Origin: Cymodocea nodosa
Taxonomy: Eukaryota; Streptophyta; Magnoliopsida; Alismatales; Cymodoceaceae
Direction of reading: 5' to 3'
DNA: 64,000 nucleotides
NCBI GenBank assembly: GCA_036874045.1
Contig: CM072336.1
Span: 25,495,501 to 25,559,500 of the forward strand
Part shown: positions 24,701 through 37,159 of the stretch, piece after piece
How positions within the stretch are numbered: the first letter of the stretch is position 1
How the letters are laid out: each line of letters starts with the position of its first letter
Position numbers and translations under genes: made by a program
Notes under the pieces: generated by a model
Told to the model about the DNA's origin: nothing
What the model saw: the letters and a program-made list of their open reading frames with translations, nothing else
The model's database searches: none

Positions 24701-27700
24701 CTAATTATTTAGGGTTTATAAGACCAAATTGGAGGCATGGGGGATGGAGAGAAGACATTGCAGATTTTAAAAAATCACGATACATCAGTAATATGGTGGA
24801 GAGACAATATACAGATAAGTGATGCTTGTCAATGCATGAACGAGATGGAGCAGTTCACTTGTCATGACTGACTCATGTCACTGAAAGGGATGGAGAACAG
24901 AGACGAATATGTGGTTGACGTGCCTGTATCATATTGGCATCTCTAGTTGAGGATTTGTAATCAGAAACCAGTACGAGGAGAGTAAACTGGAAAGGATTGG
25001 ATGCCAAAGTATAAATCATGGTTGGACGGTTGCAACAACCCACACAAAATCGTTCTCCATTTAAGTACATAATTGAGATAAAGAAATTGTATGATGCATA
25101 CTTTTGGAATAAAATAGGTACAAACAAAATTGCCATTTTTATAAAACCAATAGAAAATGAAATTCAAAGGATTTGATGCAAAGGAGAACTAGTCACCAAA
25201 CAGCACAAAAACATATAAAAATGGGTAATTCATCAAAGAACGCCAGGCAGAATTTAAATAAAACACAAGCAGCAATTTTTTATGAAACACACCACTATCC
25301 ACTAGCCATTATTCAGAGAAATTTCATCTACTCGTCAAGTGGAAAAAATTTATTTACCAGAAAATTACAAGTGTTGCACCAGCTATATAAATTCACGGTA
25401 TTAAACTTTGATTTTGTATCAGACATCAGTTAGTTGGAAAATCCACACGTGTCTATCAAATTTCATCATGTCGGATTATATCAATAGAAGTATGGTAAAA
25501 CAAATCATTTTTGTTAGTAAATTACCATGTTGACATCATTTTTGATGTTTTGACAAACCAAAAAATCAGCAAATATCCTTGAAATTTCATTGACATCTGT
25601 CAATGCTTGCTTCCATGTATAGATATCAGATATTTAAATCTAAAAATTAACAGTGCATATATTACCATAGATTAAATTTCATAACAGGTTTTGAAAGCAA
25701 AAGATGGAAAGATAAAAAAGGTATGCAGCGTAAAAAGGAGTAAATGAAAGTGACAATGAAAACTATAACAAGTAGTTTCAACTTTGAGAAATTAACAAGC
25801 TACTCTGGATCATGTCTTTTTAGAATCATAAAGTTGGCCATATTACTCACTCTCATTTGAATATGACCCACTTTTGCCAAGAGATCCCGCATTCCCTACA
25901 CCACCATCTTTGTTTAACTGAAAGAGAACAGGCATCAAAGATCAAGGTTAAAAATTTGATGATAATATGGAACCAGAAGAAAGCACCTGAAAAGATATTG
26001 GTAAAATTAAATATATATATATATATATTATCATAAAGAAGGAAACAATGTTCTTGCTTGGATGTCAAGATAAATACTAAAAAAAATGAGCATACTTCGA
26101 TTGAAGACAAAATGTAACATTTCTTAGAACTTTAGCTTTGGACCCACCATGCATGACATTTTTGAAGAGACCGCTAAAATAAAAGGGAGAAACAAATTAA
26201 GAACTCATTACCAAGGTATCAAGGACAGAAAATGTAAAAGAAACAACTCCAACAAAGGGGAAACCAGTAAGCCAATAACTTCAGACTCTAACCATGGGGT
26301 TCATTGCATTTAGTTCATTTCTTATCTGCTGCTCACATTCACTGGCTATAAACGATGTTCACTAATTACTGAACCTAAGGACCACACATGTCATAAAGAT
26401 TATCAAAACCCCAATTCTAAAATATGTTGTATCTAAATCCCTAAATTGCATCAATGTTCCCCTAAGGTAAAGAAATAGACATGTTATGCAATTCCAATCT
26501 ACATAGCATAGTCCAGGTGGCAGTGGAAATAAGAAATGGGCTGTAGCATAGCACAGTAAAACATGAAGAACATTCTGAAAAGATGATACCTCTTCCCTAT
26601 ACTCAAGAGAAGAAAATTGAAATTCCTCATCACCAATGCCTCCTACGCAAGTATTACCAGCATCATCATCATCTTCAAGGCCTCCAAGTTCAACTTCCTC
26701 TAAGACCTCATTACCAAAGAAGGCATATTGTGATGCATCAAAATGAGCATCATCTACAAACAACAAAATAACAAATCAGTAACATGGTATATTTAAAATA
26801 TGTATGCAAATGAATAAATACAAAGAAGGCAATAAAAGAGTCCAGTCGTGGAAGTTAGAACTTCAACTAGAAAATGTACAGGAAACACAGAAAAATTAGG
26901 GATTACAGCAATGTGATTCAAAACCAGAAAGAAACCATGGTGTTATAGATAGAGTATACACACATGAAAAGTTAAAAATTATAAACTTGTAAAGCCATTA
27001 GTATAATAACTAAACATTGATTAAAAAAGAAAGAATTAGATAGATATTACAGAAAATGGAAACATGCATGAAACCCAATAGAGATTTGGAGATTGCAACA
27101 ACACAACTCGAAACCAGAAGAACTGATCGTCGAAGAGATACCATATAATGAAAAATTAAGTCCAAACCTACAGAGCCATTACATCATAACCAACCTTGAT
27201 AACAAGTAAATAAAAACACTATTGAAAAGAAAACCAATTCTACTAGCTTCAACAAGCACATGTTGGCCTCCAGATCAACAGGAAATTGAAAGTCTATACC
27301 AAACTTGTTTATTTGGCAAGCAACTACAAGGCCTAGACCCCCCCTTGTACTTTTTTGATTTTACGTGTCCCCACCCCATGAACAAATTGGAGGCTTTCAC
27401 CAAAAAAGAAGAAGATTATGGTACATGTGTACCTGCAAGGGATCTTACGCATGGAAGACTGGAATCATTGGCAAGGGTTACAGGAGGATGTGCATGTCAA
27501 AAATAAAGCAAAAGTTGTCGGTAGTGGGTTGGTGACATGTTAGAAAAAAAGAGTAGAGTTGAGAAAAGAGTTGTTATTGTAACTAATCTCCATGTAATTA
27601 AGTACATGTAATTGCACCTATGTTATTATCAATAAAATAGTTGAGGACCCTCAGGAAAAACTTTACCCTAAATTATCATATCCACCTCAATCACCATCTA

Positions 27701-30700
27701 AGGAGGAACTCCCTCTATGTGCTTGTCCAACACCAGGGAGCAAGCAGAGGCTAGGTACACAAGCCTTTACACTCAAGGGACCACAATAGGAAGGAGTCAT
27801 TCCCCACATCATCCTTCTATGTTCATCAACTAGACTACATGAACTTCATAAGAGCCTAAGGGATCAAATCAATTTAGTGCTGAAGCAAAGCAAACATCCA
27901 ACAACGAAGTTGCTATGCCCATAGAGTTTGACAAGCTGCGGGACTTGACATAAAAACTTCATGAGCACTTGAAAGAAGTAAATGAGAGCTGGCAACCAAT
28001 GAAGGATGTGTAGGAGGCCTCCAAATCTGTCTGTAGAGAAGAAACCAATCATGTATGGTATAGTTGACAATAGCAGAGGCTAAGGAGAAGGCTTCAAGGA
28101 AGGTAAGTGCACAATCAACTTGAAGGTATCCTACCCCAATCATCACTAAGTTTTTATGGTATACAATGGAAGTGGAGATTCCATGGTGTGGCTATTGAGA
28201 GCCGAGCACTTTTTCAATTTCTACAATGTTCCATAGGCCCAAAAAATCCACTTTGCATTGCTCCACTTTGAGGATGAAGCTATACGATGATAATGAAGAG
28301 CTTTAAGGAGGACATGGCCACATGGTCTAGAGACAATGAAGTTGAGAAGCCAATTGCATTGTTGTTGAAACTACAACAAATGAGAACAATGAAAGAGTAC
28401 CAAGCTTAGTTCAAAAAGCTCCTCAATAAAATTAGTAGCCTCAACAACCAAGACATCATAGGTATATTTGTTACATTGTTGAAGGATGAAATACAAATGT
28501 ATGTTCAACTATTGGAGCCAAGAAGTTATGTTGTTACAGTGCATTTGGCAAAGTTATATGAAGAGAAAACTTAGAGGAGTGATAAACAAAATAGGTGAGG
28601 AAGCACTAGCCATACAAGGGTGACATCAACCAAGAATCAGGTTGGGATCAAAACCAAGGCATCAACTACTACACCTCCTGTCAAAACATTAAAACCTACC
28701 AAGACAGAGAGAAGAGAATGCAACATGTGATACAACTACAATAAACATTAGACTTAGGGCCTTAAATATAAAACACAATCTTTGTTCCATGTACAAGGTA
28801 ATTGGGAGGACATTAAGGAAGAGAAAATAGAGGTGGGGAAAGATAATGCCGATGGTGGAAAACAAAGGCATACCAAACATTTCTTTACATGCAATGTCTG
28901 GGTCAATCAAACCACACACCATGCAAATGTGGGTTACTATGAAGGGCCAATAGGCACAACTAATGGTGGATAGTAGTTCCACTCACAATTTCATGGACCC
29001 CAAATTGACACCAAAATGAGGGACAATCTGGCAACATTGGGCATGAGATTATTGTAACAAAGGTTTATACATTGCAAGCAACAAGTGAAGCAAGAGGTGT
29101 TGTGGTCACTTGTCAGAGAACCAAAATAAAGGTGGATGTGTACTTAATGGAAGTTGGTTTATATGATATTATCCTTTGCATGCAATGGTTGGAGCAACTA
29201 GGCTTCTTTCAATGGGACTTCAAGAGGAAACTTATGATATTTCATTATCAAGGGAAGGAGGACAAATGACAAGGAATTAATGGATCCTTTGCAGAAGTAT
29301 AAATGAATCAAATAAAGGAAGGAAGGTAGGAGGCATAAAGCATCATCTTATATCACATGCAAAATGAGGTGGCCACCAAGCAATCAAGGTTTTACTAGAT
29401 TTGTAACATTTACTTAACCAATATACTATTGGGTGTGAAGACTACCAGTAGAAGAAGGTTGCTTAGAAGTCCAATCAAAAGAACCCAATGTCCCGATAGT
29501 AAGGCACCAGACATATGAGAAGTTCAATAGAGTTGAAAGTCAGTTAAACCAAGAAGGACTTCAAGCAAACATGATGTACAGTTAAAGGAACATCTACATT
29601 GGACAAATAGTAATGTCCTATGGTGATCAACCAGATAAGCAAAGATGTTCAATGCCTCAGAGTCTCATCAACTACAAAACACATGTGGATTAGTGATCAT
29701 GTATTTTGACACCTAGAATGAGTTGTTAATGTGAGGGGCAATCTTATAATCTTATATTAAGAAAATGTAACTCTAATCTTGCTCTATATAAAGAGTTGTA
29801 ATCTACTATAACTTGTACTCCACGCACAAAAGTAGTGGCGATTCAAGAGGGCTAGTGCCACCATGGACATAGGCAGTTTGCTAAACCATGTAAAAATCTT
29901 CCACATTAGGCATGCTTGTTTTCCATTTCTTCTTTCACCATTCTTTTGTTCACCAAGTGAATGTGAGTGAGTGCTTCTACTACACTAATGCGTGAGTGAT
30001 ATTAACACTGGCATATCTCTGTTTCCTTTTAATTTGGTATTAAAGCCTTAGGTTGTGGTTCAATGGATAAAAGAGAAAGAGTAAGAGTGATGGCAGAAAA
30101 CGAGAAGATCAAGTTTGATGACAGCAACTTCAGGTTTTGGAAGGTGTAGATAAAAAACTATTTATATCAAAAGCGTCTATACAAACCTCTTTTAAGGAAG
30201 AAGCTAGAGTCGGTGAATTAAGAGAATTGGGAGCTGCTAGATCATCAAGCATTGAGCATGATGAGATTAACATTGATGAGAGACATTGCTTTTAATATTG
30301 TAAAAGAAAAAACAACTACCGATCTAATGAAGACATTGTCAAATATATATAAGTTGTCTACCTCCAACAAAGTATATTTGATGTGTAAGTTGTTTAACTT
30401 GAAAATGACAAATGGTAGCTTTATCACAAACCACATTAATGTTTTCAACATGATTATTACCTAGTAAAGTTCGATTGACATCATGTTTGATAATGAAGTG
30501 AGAGTTTTAATTCTACTGTCATCATTACCCAAGAGTTGGTCAAGAGTTGCGACAGGAGTAAGTAAATAGTTTAGTGGGTCACGAGAAGTTAATGTTGAGT
30601 AACATATAGAATTTAATCTTGAATGAGGATATCCGAAGGAGAAGCAATAGTGAGACTTTCACCTTTGCCCTAAGCATGGAAAATAGGAGAAAGAGTAGAA

Positions 30701-33700
30701 AGGATGTAACTTGTTGGAAATATAGGAGGAAGAATCACTTTAGTGATTAATGCAAAGCTTCAAAGCAAAGTGGAAAAGAGTCTGCACAAGAAGATAGTTC
30801 AACAAACTCTACATCTAAGGACACTTTAGATGCTTTGGTATGCCATGTTAATAGCATAATTGAGTCCTAGATAATAAACTTTGGAGCATCTTTCTACTCT
30901 ACGAACTAAAGAGAATTACTACAAAATTATGTGGTAATTAAGAAAAGGATAAACCTTGCAAATGACAATTACTTAAAGGTACTTGAGAAGAGAGATGTCA
31001 ACATCAAGTCCAACAACACAATATGGAAATTGAAGGATGTCAAATATATTTCTGATCTGACAAAGAACTTTAGTTCCATAGGTCAACTCGATGATGAAGA
31101 TTACACCATTAGTTTTAGGAAAAAACAGTGAAAAGTAACAAGAGGGACTATAGTGATAATCAAAGGGAAGAAGAGAGAAATCCTCCATATGACATCTGAT
31201 GAGAGGGATGTCATAGAAACTGCTACAATGTGTCCTAATCAGTGTAATGTATGACACAGGAGAATGAAGCATATAACCAAGAAGAGGTTGAAGGTTAGGT
31301 GTTAAAGGAGAAGCTTTCAAATTTGAAGACAATGGACTTAGAATTCTATGAAGACTGCATTTATGAAAAGCAAAAGAAAGCAAGCCTTTTAAAGGCAATA
31401 ATGATGTTAAAAACTAAAAAGTTGAATGAAGCCAATCCACACAAACGTTTAGGAATCAACACCTGTAAAGTTCTTAGGTGGCTCAATGTATTATATTGCA
31501 TTCATAGATGACTCTAGTAGGAAGATTTGGATTTATATCTTGAGAAATAAATCTAATGTGTTTGCAACTTTTGAGTACTGGAAAGATAAGGTAGAAAATG
31601 AGATTAGTGAGAGGATTAAGTGTCTGAAATCTGATAATGATGGTAAATATAATAGCTTAGATTTCAAAAGTTATTGTACCAAAGTAGGGATCAAGATGAT
31701 CAGGACGATTCTTGAAAATTCACAACAGAATGAAGTGGCTAAAAAGATAAATAAGACATCGAATAAGAAGGTTAGAAGTATAAGGTTACATTTAAGTCTG
31801 TCCAAAGAGTTTTAAGTTGAAGCAGTGATCACAACTGCATACTTGATCAATAAAGGTCTGTCAATGCCTCTAGATTTGAAGATTCCTAAAGATGAATAGT
31901 CAAGTAAAGAAGTGAATCTTTTCCACTTGAGAGTTTGTAGATGTGTCTATTATATGCACATCAATACTAACACCAAGTATAAGTTGGATCCCAAGGCAAA
32001 GAAGTACCACTTCGTTAATTATGGAGTAGAAAAGTTTGATTATCATTTATAGAATAACCAAAACAGAAAGATTCTAAAAGAGAAGAATGTTATATTTAAT
32101 GAATCAGCATTGTACAAGCATAAGGATGTAGCTCAAAGATAGCTATCAAACGGCCAACTAGATGATATTTCCAATGAAACTCAAAGTGAATGAGTGCAGA
32201 GTTCGATGACATCAATAGTGAAGATGTTAAGAAGAAACAGATGAGGAATCCTGAAGGACAAGAAAAGGAAAGTAAGCTTGTTGTATCATTGAAGAGATCT
32301 AAAGTGTCAAGACCTTTTTAGAGATTCACAACTCCATTTTACCATTCATTGTTGACAGATGGTGATAAACTAGAGAATTATTAGTGAAAACTCTAAACAA
32401 TGAAAGTCTACAATGGAAGATGAAATGAATTCTAAAAACAATACCTAGAGATTGCAGAAGTTGTCTAATGGAAAGAAAATCTTGCAAAATAAGTAGGTGT
32501 ATTGGATTAAAGAAGAATCTGATAGATCCAAAAGGTGCAAGGCTAGACTTATTATGAAAATGTTTCAACTTAAGGAGATTGACTACTCCAAGATATTTTC
32601 TCTTGTAGTCAAGATGACAAAAATCAGACTGATGCTCAAAATAGTGGTTGTAGAAGAACTATTTCTGAAGTAATTAAATATCAAGATAGTCTTCTTGCAT
32701 AAAAACTTGAAAGAAGACATCTACAAGGAACAACTCCAATGTTTTCAAGTGGAAGGTAAGGAACAACTAGTGTGTAAGCTACAAAAGAGCTTGTATGATT
32801 TAAAACAAGCTTTCAGCTAGTGGTACAGAAAATTCGACAAATTTATATATACTACAAATTTCAGAAGGTGTAACATAGATACCTGCTGCCATTACAAAAT
32901 TCTAAGTGGGAATTACATAATTCTACTATTATATGTGGATGATAAGTTGAATTCAGGAGGTGAACTATAGAAGATCATCAAGTTAAAGATGTTGATGTCT
33001 AAGGAATTTGACATGAAAGATTTAGGTGGTGCAAAACGGATTCTTGAGATGAAAATCAAAAGAAACAAGTCAAATGAGATGCTATTATTATCTCAAGAGA
33101 AGTACATCCAAAAGATGTTGAAGAGATTTAACATGGAAGATGCTTGACCTAGAAGCATTCCATTATGAAGCCACATTAAACTAACTAATGAACAATCTCT
33201 TAAAATTGAATAAGAGAAAGAAGAGGTTGTGGACATATCATATGCTTTCACAATAGAGAGCATCATGCATATCATGGTATGTACAAGACTTGATATTGTT
33301 CATGCAATGGAAGTGGTCAATAAATTCATCTCAAATTCATGTAAAGAGCATTGGAAAGCAGTGAAAGGAATTTTGAGGTACTTGAAAAGATCTATTAAAA
33401 TAGGTCTATATTTCAAGAGAAGTGAAGTGATTTTACAAGGCTATTGTGATATTGATTTTAGTAGAGATGAGGATAGAAGTAAAAGTACAACTAGATACGT
33501 GTTTACACTCGAAGGGACTACAATTAATTGATGTTCTAGATTGCAGAAGAATATGATTCTTTCCACTACAAAGGTAGAGTACATGGCAGCGGCTGTGGTC
33601 TCCAAAGAGATGATCTGGCTGAAGAATTTGCTAAAGGAACTAGAGAAAAAACAAAGTGGTAGTGTATTGTCTTGCAACAACTAAAATATCATTCATCTTG

Positions 33701-36700
33701 TAAAGAATCTTGTCCACCATACTCGGACCAAGCATATCAAGAGGAGATACCACTTCATTAGAGAGATAGTTGAAGATGGTACCTTACTTGTGTAGAAGAT
33801 TACAGAACAAGGAATGCAATAAACATGCTTACGAAGAGTGTCACCATACAAAAACTAGGGTTGTGTAGTGCCTTATTTAACCTCCAAAATGCATAAAAAG
33901 TGAAGGTGTGATGCTAGCCAGTGATTGATTCAGTCTAAAGAGATCATAGATAGTTTATAGGAACAAGATTACCAAACAATGAGACATAGATGTTTAACTG
34001 ATAATCTCCAAATGAGAGATGGTTAGGTGTAGAGACTGCTGATGGAAAAAGGTCATTTAAAAGTTTGATTAAAAGAACCAAATGTCTAGTAGTAAAGCAC
34101 CAAACATATAAGAAGTTCAATGAGGCTAAAGGTCGATCAAATTGGGGAGAACTTTAGGTAAATAGAATGTGTAGTTGAAGGAACATCTACATCGAACAGA
34201 TAGTAATGTCTGGTGGTGATTGATCGAACAAGTAGAGATGTCTGGTGCCCCAGAGTCTCATCAACAACAAATCATATGTGAATTTAAGTAATCATGTGTT
34301 TCAACACCTAGGATGAGTTGTTAGTGTAAGGGACAATCTTGTAATCTTGTATTAAGAAAGTGTAACCCTAATCATGCTCTATATAAAGAACCATAACCTA
34401 TTGTAACTTGTACTCCACAAATAATAGTAGTGACAATCCAAGAGGAGGGCTAGTACTATTGTAGACAAATAGTTTGCCAAACCACATAGAAATCCTCTAT
34501 GTTGTACATGTTTGTTCTCCATTTCTTCTTCCACCATTCTTTCATTCATCAAGTGAAGGTGAGTACTTCTGCTACACTAATATGTGAATAGTATTAACAT
34601 CAACAACATCTTGGCTTTCTTTCATACACTGATGTGTTTGAAGAGCCCACAAAGCTTCCAACAAACAGGGCCTACGACCATAAAATAGTGCTTAAAGATA
34701 AAACCAAGCCAATGTTTGTACCTTCATATCAATATCTTTACTTTCAAAATAATGAGATTGAGAGGTAGGTCATGGTACTCTTAGAGGCTAGCATCATTTG
34801 ACTCTCCAATAGTCCATTCTCCTCACCAATGTTGCTAGTTAAAAGGATGGTTCATAGCACTTCTATGTGGACTATCTAGATACAAGAATTCAACAATCAA
34901 GGACAAGTAACTAATACCAATTGTTGACAAGCTCTTGGATGAATTAATGCATGCTCATTACTACTCCAAGTTGGATCTGTGATCCAATTGCCACTAGATC
35001 TATCTTCATCCACAAGACAATGTTGCACATGTATGAGGGGCATTATGAGGTCCTCATCATACCATTTTGTTTGATGTCTGCCTCCTCATGAATGAGGTTT
35101 CCAAACCATGGCTTCACAAGTTCATTTTTGTCTTTTTTAATGGCATTCCTAGCATAGCAGGGATTGGAGCACTCACTTGCACCACCTACAACAAGTTCTA
35201 CGACAACTACTTGCTCACTCTACATGTGAAGGAAACCAAGTGCTATAGTGGAATATCTTGGCCACTTAGTCTCTTTCCAATGGGTGTAAACCCCCCCCCC
35301 CCCCACCAAATAAGTTATGTAACATTTAAGAGAAGCCTTAAATCAAAAGCATGCAAGCTATACAAGGATTCTTGGGCTTGTCAGCTACTATTGTAAGTTT
35401 GTACACAACTACAACTCCATAGCTTACCTCACTCCATCATATATAATTATGATCCATTCTTTCAAAGCAAGTTCTGGTAGGAATTGTTTTACCTTTCAAG
35501 ATTGATTTGAACATTAGCTCAATGTATCATTCATAATCAGATGACCAATCAGAGGTGGTAAACTGGGCATTGGATACATACTTGAGATACTACTATTGCG
35601 AGCAACTAGAGTAGCTACCTAGTTAGCTTGGGCTAAGCTTTGCTAAAAGTCATCCTTCTGCACTACCATTAGCACAACCCCATTCAAAGTGGTGTATGGT
35701 TTCCCTCCACCAACTTTATTGTCATTCATCCCTAGAATGGCTTGAGTGAAATCCATCAAAGATCAGGTGATATCTAGGGACCGAATGCTAGCTCACCTAA
35801 AAGATACTCCACCAAGCACAATAATGCATGAAGTTCCTTGCTAACAAGAAGCACACTGAGTGAACCTTTTAGGAGGGTGATTGGGTCTATTTGAAGATTC
35901 ATCCTTACTATCAAACGACCACCTCTTCATGTTCATGTCACAAGCTCTCTAGCTACTATTTTGGACCATTTCAAATCATTTAGAAGGTTGGTCCAATAGC
36001 ATACAAACTACACTTGCCTCGAACAACACACATGCATCCTATTTTTCATGAATCACTACTCAAATAGAAGGTCAGCTTAATGCTCATTTCTACCACCATC
36101 CCTCTAGTATGGCCCATAGATATATCTGAACAATAACCTCATGTGTTATTGGACTGTTGAATGGTGAGGTGTGGTAATCACACCATCATAGACTAGTTGG
36201 CGCAATGGGATGGCATGTAGTGTGAGGAAACTACTTGAGAGCCATGTTCAAAGCAAAATCATCATTTTTTGGAGTGGATCATGTAGATGACTGCAGTAGC
36301 TAAGGCCATCATGGGTGATCTTAGATGCAAGGATGGAGGAATGTTACGCGCATACCTGCATGGGGTCTTATGCATGGAAGGCTGGAATGTTGGCAAGGTT
36401 AGGGTCAATGGCAAGAGCTACAAGGTTAGGCTGGGATCTTATGCAGAGGACACGCATGTCAGAAATAAAGCAAAGGTTGTCAACATTGGGCTAGTGGCAC
36501 GTCAGGATTAGTTAGGAAAAAGAGTTGTTATTGTAACTAATCTCCATGTAATTAAGTACATGTAATTACACCTATGCTATTATAAATAAATAGGGAAAAC
36601 TTTACCCCAATCTATCGTATCCACCTTGATCACCATCTACGGAGTAATTCCCTCTATGTGTTATCCACCACCACGGAGGTTAAGAGAGGCTACGCACACC

Positions 36701-37159
36701 AGCCTTTCCATTCAAGGGGTCACGATAGGAAGGAATCGTTCCTCACATCATCCACTGCAAGCCGTGTGATGGTCAGCCAGGCTACATGAACTTCGTGAAA
36801 TCCTAAGGGATCAAATTAGGCTAGGAAGTCCACTCCTCCAAAACACCCTAAAAGTTAACAATTAATCTCGGTTTCTATCATTGCAAAAATAAAGAAAAAC
36901 AATCTCCCACACCACAAAAAATCACACGCTTAGTTTCCTAAGCTCCCCATTCAAAATAGAACGAAATCCGGGAAACACAGAATCCTCCACCAACAAAAAA
37001 TAAAAGAAGTACGAGAACAAGAAAACAACAACAACAACAAATTGTTCAGGGGACGGATCTAGGACAACCAACAGCACAACCCGAGAAACTGCCGATCGAA
37101 AGACGCGAGTGAGGGGCAACAATTACACCTGTGCAGGCATCGCCGGTGTTTCCGTCCAT
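18721..37159 (-). CDS. PAT1: PAT1 homologue (mRNA decapping activator, P-body protein), 4 exons
   Basis: Exons, antisense: 37159-37129, 26753-26590, 25917-25851, 20747-18721. All junctions are GT-AG and phases add up to 762 aa plus stop. The N-terminus (about residues 13-30) carries the conserved FDASQYAFFGNEVLEEVELG block. A Pro/Gln/Ser-rich low-complexity middle follows, then a core near 359-400 (DEIENIMRMQ...YYHQACLAKMAA), HAYLHVDALGRLPFSSVRRP near 421-440, and a helical Pat-C domain from about 470 to the end. In yeast, animals and plants PAT1 links deadenylated mRNA to LSM1-7 and decapping factors in P-bodies. Arabidopsis PAT1 is an MPK4 substrate. Intron 1 (10.4 kb) and intron 3 (5.1 kb) are swollen by transposons. 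An in-frame upstream ATG at 37306 exists; 37159 is chosen because family members start just before the FDASQY block. The acidic SLSDIDDL-type segment usual after exon 2 was not found. Confidence 0.9.
20748..22435 (-). other. PAT1 intron 3, part next to exon 4
   Basis: AT-rich intron DNA with A-runs (for example around 21482-21496). No coding match or structured repeat was recognised. Confidence 0.5.
22436..22900 (+). mobile_element. L1-type LINE reverse-transcriptase C-terminal fragment in PAT1 intron 3
   Basis: Two overlapping frames preserve the L1 RT tail: YLGCPMGPSRIKSKDLNPIIDRFEKK, then LTLPSFMLLKLPIYPQ, then VGVANRLESMM..FNWKGGKK and LGITGFKTLNLAFPTKWLW. One frameshift lies near 22555-22640. 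It is antisense to the host gene. It is 5'-truncated, with no endonuclease or catalytic FADD motif. Confidence 0.85.
23549..24035. repeat. Tandem direct duplication, unit about 243 bp, in PAT1 intron 3
   Basis: CAACTCATGACC at 23549 recurs at 23792, and the match continues through the TCAAAA.GGAGCAAC, TCAATGAAAAT and ATCAGGTATAC blocks and TATGCTAC.TAGATATTTGTA, with small indels. Divergence is moderate, so the duplication is not recent. It has no coding content. Confidence 0.75.
24036..25850 (-). other. PAT1 intron 3, part next to exon 3
   Basis: Non-coding. A short, diverged direct repeat lies at about 24490-24640: TTATGGGGAAAA and TTGACAGGGAAAAA each occur twice, about 95-105 bp apart. 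The rest is AT-rich filler. Confidence 0.5.
25918..26589 (-). other. PAT1 intron 2
   Basis: A 672-bp intron with a TA run at about 26009-26028. I searched it for a missing small exon and found none that keeps the reading frame. Confidence 0.55.
26754..27418 (-). other. PAT1 intron 1, part left of the Gypsy element
   Basis: About 660 bp of AT-rich intron DNA between exon 2 and the Gypsy 5' LTR. No genes or repeats were recognised. Confidence 0.5.
27419..27866 (+). repeat. 5' LTR of the Gypsy element
   Basis: Shares with 36342-36813 the GTTGTTATTGTAACTAATCT, CATGTAATTAAGTACATGTA and CACATCATCC blocks and the end CCTAAGGGATCAAAT. The start is taken at the TG after GAAGATTA. Boundaries are approximate. 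Confidence 0.8.
29430..30007 (+). repeat. 5' LTR of the nested Copia element
   Basis: Aligns over its length with 34024-34599, for example GGAACATCTACAT, CAGAGTCTCATCAAC, GCTCTATATAAAGA (TATA box of the LTR promoter) and TAACTTGTACTCCAC. The ends are set by where the two copies stop matching. Confidence 0.8.
34024..34599 (+). repeat. 3' LTR of the nested Copia element
   Basis: Partner of 29430-30007, including the internal TATA box CTCTATATAAAGA near 34377. The copies differ by many substitutions and small indels, so the insertion is old. Confidence 0.8.
36342..36813 (+). repeat. 3' LTR of the Gypsy element
   Basis: Partner of 27419-27866. It begins with TG directly after a purine tract and ends GGGATCA. 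Confidence 0.8.
36814..37128 (-). other. PAT1 intron 1, part next to exon 1
   Basis: About 315 bp of intron leading to the donor site (GGTGTAAT, read antisense) after exon 1. Nothing else was seen. Confidence 0.55.

Larger units (their letters stand above)
29430..34599 (+). mobile_element. Ty1/Copia retrotransposon, defective, nested inside the Gypsy element
   Basis: LTRs of about 575 bp lie at about 29430-30007 and 34024-34599, followed on the left by a primer site TGGTATTAAAGCC (30034-30046). In order come gag (FDDSNFRFWKV, then AFNIVKEKTTTDLMKTLSN near 30290), a degraded CCHC knuckle near 30710, the pre-integrase segment, integrase (YIAFIDDSSRKIWIYILRNK near 31490), RT with LYVDD at about 32930 and RNase H to about 33800. 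Frequent in-frame stops make it non-functional. It splits the Gypsy pol, so it inserted later. Confidence 0.85.
27419..36813 (+). mobile_element. Ty3/Gypsy retrotransposon, defective, interrupted by a Copia element
   Basis: Matching LTRs lie at 27419-27866 and 36342-36813. A degenerate tRNA-Met-type primer site (TAGTGCTGAAGC) follows the 5' LTR, and a purine tract (GGATGGAGGA) precedes the 3' LTR. Left of the insert are gag, a degraded zinc knuckle and a protease region (YDIILCMQWLEQLGF, near 29160). Right of the insert, RT resumes with DVFEEPTKLPTNRAYDHKI near 34632 and FSSPMLLVK near 34822, followed by an integrase tail (YFGPFQI, VGPIAYKLHLPR) and a chromodomain-like end. Candidate 5-bp target duplication: GATTA before and AATTA after, one mismatch. 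Many stops make it inactive. It lies in PAT1 intron 1, antisense to PAT1. Confidence 0.85.

Noticed and set aside
26145-26175. Acceptor-like ATTTTAG followed by CGGTCTC in PAT1 intron 2, another exon candidate
   Set aside because: With the nearest GT donor it is 26 nt and would create a stop on joining exon 3.
26292-26346. Possible extra PAT1 exon (antisense, reads ECEQQIRNELNAMNP in one frame)
   Set aside because: Neighbouring exons require phase 0 on both sides, and in that phase it contains a stop.
35290-35304. Homopolymer C run of about 15
   Set aside because: Simple low-complexity tract inside decayed Gypsy sequence; may also be a sequencing weak point.
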